Assembly: GCF_009764685.1 (NCBI RefSeq)
Contig: NZ_VHLM01000030.1
Location: 1 to 64,000 of the forward strand
DNA from: Flavobacterium sp. I-STPP5a
GTDB lineage: Bacteria > Bacteroidota > Bacteroidia > Flavobacteriales > Flavobacteriaceae
DNA: 64,000 nucleotides
Direction: 5' to 3'
Below, piece by piece: positions 59,298 to 64,000 of this stretch. Each line of letters starts with the position of its first letter. The stretch's first letter is position 1. The notes under the pieces are model-generated. The model was not told the origin of the DNA. It did no database searches and was given only the letters and a program-made list of their open reading frames with translations. A program made the translations under genes and the position numbers.

Positions 59298-60011
59298 ATG
59301 AAGATAATTTTAAAGAAAACACTGCTTGTTTTTATTTGTTTGAATTCGTTCTATATCTGTGCGCAAACAGAGTTTAATAAACTAGATGTTAAAGGTAAAA
59401 AGCACGGGTTATGGAAAGGAGTTTATGAAGAATCCAGACGTCCTCGTTTTGAAGGAATCTTCGATCATGGAAAGGAAACAGGTGTTTTTAAATTTTTTGA
59501 TGATACTAAAGCGATGTCTGTTATAGCTACGCGCGAGTTTAATTTAAAAAACAGTGCTGCTTACACAATATTTTTTGACCAAAAAGGAAATAAAGTTAGC
59601 GAAGGAAATGTGATAAACAAACTTTTTGAGGGACAATGGAAATATTATCACCAAGCCTCAAAAACCATTATGACTGTTGAGAATTATGTAAAGGGTAAAT
59701 TAGAGGGTATGCGCTCTGTGTACTATCCTAATGCTGCTATTGCGGAGGAAATTAGTTATAAAAATAATTTAAGAAACGGTCTTTATAAAAAATTTGCCGA
59801 GAACGGAGTTGTTCTTGAAGAAACATTTTATAAAGACAATATTTATAACGGTTCTGCAATTTTTAGAGATGCAGCTGGGGCCATTGTCTCGCAAGGCAAA
59901 TTTGTAAATGGAAAAAAAATGGGTATTTGGCAATTTTATGAAAAAGGAAAACCTGTCAAAGAAACAAATATGAGCCTGCAACAAAAAAGTGAAAACACTA
60001 AAAACAATTAA
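59298..60011 (+). CDS. Secreted YwqK/MORN-like repeat protein
   Basis: A 237-residue protein with a signal peptide (LLVFICLNSFYICAQ). It is followed by about seven MORN-like or YwqK-type units of the form G-x-W-x-Y-x(6)-G (KKHGLWKGVYEE, LFEGQWKYYHQA, LEGMRSVYYPN, NGLYKKFAENG, KMGIWQFYEKG). Automatic pipelines call such proteins YwqK antitoxins, but no toxin is present and I see no support for that role. An envelope structural or binding function is as likely. Confidence 0.82.
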   Translation: MKIILKKTLLVFICLNSFYICAQTEFNKLDVKGKKHGLWKGVYEESRRPRFEGIFDHGKETGVFKFFDDTKAMSVIATREFNLKNSAAYTIFFDQKGNKVSEGNVINKLFEGQWKYYHQASKTIMTVENYVKGKLEGMRSVYYPNAAIAEEISYKNNLRNGLYKKFAENGVVLEETFYKDNIYNGSAIFRDAAGAIVSQGKFVNGKKMGIWQFYEKGKPVKETNMSLQQKSENTKNN

Positions 60012-60081
60012 AAAAATCTTGGGAATTTCTAATGTAAATCTTTTGTAACTTTACACCCTTAAATAGTATAATTTTTTTTAG

Positions 60082-61269
60082 ATGAAGCGTGTTGTTGTAG
60101 GACTTTCAGGTGGGGTAGATTCAAGCGTTGCAGCTTATTTGTTGCAACAAGAAGGATATGAAGTTATAGGATTGTTTATGAAAAATTGGCACGATGATTC
60201 AGTGACTATTTCTAATGAATGTCCTTGGTTAGAAGATAGTAACGATGCTCTTCTTGTTGCCGAAAAATTAGGTATTCCGTTTCAAACAGTTGATTTAAGT
60301 GAACAATATCAAGAGAAGATTGTTGATTACATGTTCAATGAATATGAAAAAGGAAGGACTCCAAATCCAGATGTGCTTTGCAACAGAGAAATTAAGTTCG
60401 ATGTTTTCATGAAAATTGCATTGAGCTTGGGAGCTGATTTTGTAGCTACTGGACATTACTGTCAAAAAACCGAAACTGAAATTGATGGTAAAATAGTATA
60501 TCAACTAGTTGCTGGTGCTGATGTTAATAAGGACCAGTCTTATTTTTTATGTCAATTATCTCAAGAGCAATTATCAAAATCATTGTTTCCAATAGGCGCG
60601 TTGACTAAGCCAGAAGTTCGTGAAATAGCAGCTCAAATGGAACTTGTTACAGCCGAAAAGAAAGATTCGCAAGGTCTTTGTTTTATTGGTAAAGTTAGGC
60701 TTCCTGAATTTTTACAACAAAAACTTCAGCCTAAAGAAGGAGCAATTATTCAAATTGATAAAGATCATCCTATTTATCAGAAAGAAGATAAATCAGAATC
60801 AACCGTACAAAATTCACTTCGTACCGAAGCTACAAAAATTGCTTATACACCAGAGATGGGTAAATTTATGGGAAATCATAAAGGAGCTCATTATTTTACT
60901 ATCGGTCAGCGTAAAGGTTTAAATGTAGGCGGAACAAAAGACCCTTTGTTTATTATTGCAACGGATGTAATTACAAACACAGTATATACTGGACTTACAA
61001 GCCAGCATCCAGGTTTATTTAAAAAGGCATTACGAATTTTAAAAGACGAGGTGCATTGGGTACGAGAAGATTTGGCTCTAGCCAATGGTGAAACTTTAGA
61101 AGTAATGGCACGTATTCGATACCGTCAGCCATTACAAAAAGCAACATTACATCAATTTGAAAATGAAATGTTTATTTCTTTTGAGGAGCCACAATCAGCA
61201 ATTACCGAAGGGCAATTTGCAGCTTGGTATTTAGGAGAAGAATTAGTAGGCTCTGGTGTTATTTCATGA
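60082..61269 (+). CDS. mnmA: tRNA-specific 2-thiouridylase
   Basis: A 395-residue MnmA that thiolates U34 of Lys, Glu and Gln tRNAs. The PP-loop is [18 protein letters not shown]. The catalytic Cys residues are in [13 protein letters not shown] and GLCFIGK, with the target loop GRTPNPDV before the first. The length is slightly above the usual 360-370. Single gene behind a promoter region of about 70 bp. Confidence 0.96.
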   Translation: MKRVVVGLSGGVDSSVAAYLLQQEGYEVIGLFMKNWHDDSVTISNECPWLEDSNDALLVAEKLGIPFQTVDLSEQYQEKIVDYMFNEYEKGRTPNPDVLCNREIKFDVFMKIALSLGADFVATGHYCQKTETEIDGKIVYQLVAGADVNKDQSYFLCQLSQEQLSKSLFPIGALTKPEVREIAAQMELVTAEKKDSQGLCFIGKVRLPEFLQQKLQPKEGAIIQIDKDHPIYQKEDKSESTVQNSLRTEATKIAYTPEMGKFMGNHKGAHYFTIGQRKGLNVGGTKDPLFIIATDVITNTVYTGLTSQHPGLFKKALRILKDEVHWVREDLALANGETLEVMARIRYRQPLQKATLHQFENEMFISFEEPQSAITEGQFAAWYLGEELVGSGVIS

Positions 61270-61340
61270 TTTTGTAGAATTTTTCTCTGCATATAGTAGA
61301 TCAAGCTTTAAATTTATACATTCTAATAATACAGGGCACT

Positions 61341-62954
61341 ATGAAAAAAAAATACTTCATCTTATTATTTATATGTACATCTTTACTTCATGCGCAACAA
61401 GATGCTTGGGTGTATTTAAAAGACAAACCTAGTGCGTCAATATTTTTTAATACACCCGTAAAAATGCTTTCGCAAAGGGCATTAGACCGCCGAAGTAATC
61501 AGAAAATTGACTTAGATGCAAAAGATGTTCCGATAGAAACTACCTATCTTAAGCAAATAAAAAGCATGAGCGGAGTTTCTGTTATGGCTACTTCAAAATG
61601 GCTCAATGCAATACATGTTAGGGGAACGCAAACAGATCTCAATGCACTGAAAGCAATCCCATTTGTTGACAAACTTGATTTTGCAAATAAAGCGTTGAAT
61701 CAATCAGCTAAAAGTATTTCGGTTAAAAAGGAAGAGAATAGTTCGAAAATAGCAAAAACGAAGGTTGAGTATGCTTATGGAACTTCATCTAATCAAATTC
61801 AAATGCTAAACGGGCATTTATTGCACCAACAAAACTATACAGGTTCAGGTAAGATAATTGCGGTTATGGATTCTGGTTTTCCAGGAGTCAATTCAGCTCA
61901 ACCATTTAAACGATTAAGAGATAATAATCAAATTTTAGGAGGTTATAACTACGTTTTAAGAAATCCAGATTTTTACACGGGAACTTCTCATGGGACATCG
62001 GTCCTTTCTACAATGGGAGGCTTTAAGGAAAAGCAGCTTGTTGGTACAGCACCTGATGCTTCTTATTACTTGTTTATCACTGAAAATGATACATCTGAAA
62101 ATCCAGTAGAAGAATCTCTTTGGGTTGAAGCTGCCGAAAAAGCGGACAGTTTAGGTGTAGATATCATCAATACTTCTTTAGGTTATTTTGATTATGACAA
62201 TACATCTTACAATCATACGTACAGTGAAATGGACGGTAAAACAGCATTTATGTCCCGTGGAGCTGAGATTGCTTTTTCGAGAGGCATGATTGTAGTGAGT
62301 TCTGCAGGTAATTCTGGTGCATCTTCCAATCCAAATATAGCAGTTCCTGCAGATGCAGTTTCTGTGTTAGCTATCGGAGCCGTAAATGCAAATGAAATTA
62401 GAACTTCGTTCAGTTCTATAGGACCTTCTTTTGATAATAGAATAAAACCAGACGTTATGGCTCAAGGTCAATCAGCCATTATTTCTGATCCTTTGGGAAA
62501 TATAGTAACAGCTAATGGAACTTCTTTTTCAAGCCCAATATTGACGGGTTTAGTAGCTTGTTTGTGGCAGGCTTTACCTAATAAGACCAATAAAGAAATT
62601 AGAGATATAATAATCAAATCGTCGGATAGATTTGCGGCTCCAAACAATCAATACGGATATGGAGTTCCTGATTTTCATGCTGCTATTACGGATCAGTTAG
62701 ATTTTAATGAAATAGCAGTTAATGAAGTAATTATTTATCCTAATCCCACTAGTGATCTACTATCTTTAGTTTTGCCAAAAAATAATAGATCTGGAATGAT
62801 ACAATTTTTTAATACTGCAGGACAAAAAGTTTTTGAAAAAAAAATAGAGAATAAGGACTCATCAGTTTCAATTAAAGAACTGCAAGACGGATTGTATTTA
62901 TACAAGTTCCAATCTCAGGATTTAGTTAAAACTGGAAAAATTTACAAACAATAG
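61341..62954 (+). CDS. S8 (subtilisin-like) peptidase with T9SS sorting domain
   Basis: A 537-residue secreted protease. The signal peptide is at 1-19, and residues up to about 160 form the propeptide. The catalytic triad is Asp177 (VMDSGF), His217 (GTSHGTS) and Ser395 (NGTSFSSP). The last 75 residues form a type A T9SS sorting domain (VIIYPNPTSDLLSL, GLYLYKF, closing TGKIYKQ), so the enzyme is carried across the outer membrane by the Bacteroidota type IX system and held or released at the surface. A short distance (14 bp) separates it from the next gene. Confidence 0.95.
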   Translation: MKKKYFILLFICTSLLHAQQDAWVYLKDKPSASIFFNTPVKMLSQRALDRRSNQKIDLDAKDVPIETTYLKQIKSMSGVSVMATSKWLNAIHVRGTQTDLNALKAIPFVDKLDFANKALNQSAKSISVKKEENSSKIAKTKVEYAYGTSSNQIQMLNGHLLHQQNYTGSGKIIAVMDSGFPGVNSAQPFKRLRDNNQILGGYNYVLRNPDFYTGTSHGTSVLSTMGGFKEKQLVGTAPDASYYLFITENDTSENPVEESLWVEAAEKADSLGVDIINTSLGYFDYDNTSYNHTYSEMDGKTAFMSRGAEIAFSRGMIVVSSAGNSGASSNPNIAVPADAVSVLAIGAVNANEIRTSFSSIGPSFDNRIKPDVMAQGQSAIISDPLGNIVTANGTSFSSPILTGLVACLWQALPNKTNKEIRDIIIKSSDRFAAPNNQYGYGVPDFHAAITDQLDFNEIAVNEVIIYPNPTSDLLSLVLPKNNRSGMIQFFNTAGQKVFEKKIENKDSSVSIKELQDGLYLYKFQSQDLVKTGKIYKQ

Positions 62955-62968
62955 TTATAGTTAGACTA

Positions 62969-63913
62969 ATGAATAAAATTACGACACTTTTTAATATCAA
63001 GTATCCAATAATTCAAGGTGGAATGATATGGAACAGCGGTTACAAACTAGCAAGCGCAGTAAGTAATGCCGGTGGCTTAGGTTTAATTGGGGCAGGATCT
63101 ATGTATCCAGAGGTATTACGGGAACACATTCAAAAATGCAAAAAAGCAACATCAAACCCATTTGGAGTTAATGTACCGCTCTTATATCCCAACATTGAGG
63201 AGATAATGAAAATTATTGTAGAGGAAGAGGTGAAAATTGTATTTACATCAGCTGGAAATCCTAAAACGTGGACATCTCACTTAAAGCAAAATGGAATAAC
63301 GGTTGTTCATGTAGTAAGCAGTTCTGTTTTTGCATTAAAATCACAAGAAGCAGGGGTAGATGCTGTAGTTGCTGAAGGTTTTGAAGCCGGAGGTCATAAT
63401 GGAAGAGAAGAAACCACAACACTCACATTAATACCAATGGTTAAGGAAAAAATTCAAATACCATTAATTGCTGCAGGAGGTATTGCAACAGGCAGAGGAA
63501 TGCTTGCCGCAATGACATTGGGAGCCGATGGGGTTCAAATGGGGAGTAGGTTTGTGGCTTCTTTAGAGTCTTCGGCACATATTGATTTTAAAAATACAGT
63601 TGTAGAAGTTAAAGAAGGGGATACCCAACTTACATTCAAAGAGCTTGCGCCTGTGCGATTAATCAAAAATAAATTTTATCAAGACGTTCAGGAATTATAC
63701 GCAACCTGTCCTACTAAGGAGGAATTGATACAATTGCTAGGAAGAGCTAGAGCTAAACGCGGTATGTTTGAGGGTGACCTAGTTGATGGTGAATTGGAGA
63801 TAGGTCAAATTGCGGGTGTAATTCATAATGTAGCAGCTGTAAGTGTAATTATGAATGATATTTTAGAACAGTTTGAGGAAGCCAAAAAAGAAATGTCTAA
63901 AATTAATTTTTAA
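62969..63913 (+). CDS. Nitronate monooxygenase-family flavin enzyme
   Basis: A 314-residue FMN-dependent TIM-barrel enzyme of the 2-nitropropane dioxygenase/enoyl-ACP-reductase FabK superfamily. PIIQGGMIWNSGYKLASAVS and NAGGLGLIGAGS form the N-terminal FMN site. The motif GFEAGGHNGREETTTLTLIP includes the catalytic His, and PLIAAGGIATGRGMLAAM with GADGVQMGSRF binds phosphate. FabK and nitronate monooxygenase share these motifs, so the exact reaction is open. It lies 14 bp after the peptidase and 3 bp before the next gene. Confidence 0.9.
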   Translation: MNKITTLFNIKYPIIQGGMIWNSGYKLASAVSNAGGLGLIGAGSMYPEVLREHIQKCKKATSNPFGVNVPLLYPNIEEIMKIIVEEEVKIVFTSAGNPKTWTSHLKQNGITVVHVVSSSVFALKSQEAGVDAVVAEGFEAGGHNGREETTTLTLIPMVKEKIQIPLIAAGGIATGRGMLAAMTLGADGVQMGSRFVASLESSAHIDFKNTVVEVKEGDTQLTFKELAPVRLIKNKFYQDVQELYATCPTKEELIQLLGRARAKRGMFEGDLVDGELEIGQIAGVIHNVAAVSVIMNDILEQFEEAKKEMSKINF

Positions 63914-63916
63914 GTA

Positions 63917-64000
63917 ATGAAATTGAATATTAAATTTTTAATCAAACTATTTTTTATAATAACGGGACCAGTTTTATACAGCCAAAATTATAAATTCAAA
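63917..64000 (+). CDS. Start of an exported protein, cut by window edge
   Basis: The frame MKLNIKFLIKLFFIITGPVL continues to YSQNYKFK at the window end, a typical signal peptide. It begins 3 bp after the previous stop, so it belongs to the same operon. The rest is outside the window and no function can be given. Confidence 0.7.
   Translation, partial: MKLNIKFLIKLFFIITGPVLYSQNYKFK

Noticed and set aside
59298..60011. Antitoxin of a toxin-antitoxin pair (YwqK name)
   Set aside because: There is a signal peptide, no adjacent toxin, and the repeats are of a general MORN-like kind.

Overview
The window looks like a Flavobacterium-type Bacteroidota chromosome. It is AT-rich. Promoters carry the TAnnTTTG -7 element, and I see no strong Shine-Dalgarno sequences. 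There is a T9SS-sorted subtilase, flavobacterial intergenic repeats, and the flavobacterial gene order tgt-lptF/G-eamA-accA-dnaB.

Left half (1 to about 31.7 kb): an integron-like gene-cassette array. Twenty imperfectly palindromic sites of 128-138 bp, called A to T here, separate twenty cassettes. The cassettes are numbered C1 (next to the recombinase) to C20. A further cassette remnant lies left of site A and is cut by an IS3-family element. At the right end is a tyrosine recombinase of Xer type (30652-31695). It has all six catalytic residues but too little room for the extra domain that defines IntI. Between it and C1 lies a 60-bp near-perfect hairpin ending in the same GTT core, which I take as the primary (attI-like) site. 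Most cassette genes lie on the minus strand, as the recombinase does. The 9-10 nt arms that flank each gene are complementary to each other across the gene, not across the linear site. This is expected if each gene plus one site excises as a circle that refolds.

Cassette cargo is accessory and defensive. It includes a class A beta-lactamase with a class C-like serine hydrolase (C1), a C5 methyltransferase with a B3-domain endonuclease (C4), a SieB-like exclusion protein (C6), a DpnII-like restriction-modification system (C8), a uracil-DNA-glycosylase-like protein with envelope proteins (C9), an AraC/AhpD/DoxX/OsmC stress operon (C13), an LprI-like protein (C14), an Imm51-like immunity protein (C15), an EcoRI-type methyltransferase with a DUF262-HNH nuclease (C16), a TetA-like exporter hit by an IS (C17), an SMR exporter with a Crp/Fnr regulator (C18) and a short-chain dehydrogenase (C19). 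C11 and C12 carry no gene, only degenerate tandem repeats. C3, C7 and C2 hold small plus-strand ORFs behind a shared, covarying hairpin leader.

Right half (about 32 to 64 kb): ordinary core genome. It holds an aldehyde dehydrogenase, a nonsense-mutated small gene, a small lipoprotein, tgt, an LptF/G permease, an EamA transporter, accA, dnaB, and a small operon ending in a LuxR-type two-component pair. A cyanophycin cluster follows (asparagine-synthetase-B-like protein, cphA, cphB, isoaspartyl peptidase). Then come an EEP-family nuclease, a lipoprotein, guaA, a LysM/periplasmic-binding protein, OsmC, DUF3820, pyrG, yidC, a YwqK-like protein, mnmA, a T9SS subtilase, a nitronate monooxygenase-like enzyme, and the start of a secreted protein cut by the window edge.

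The sequence directly shows the sites, the arm complementarity, the hairpins and the gene content. That the array moves by single-strand recombination catalysed by the neighbouring Xer-type enzyme is inference.
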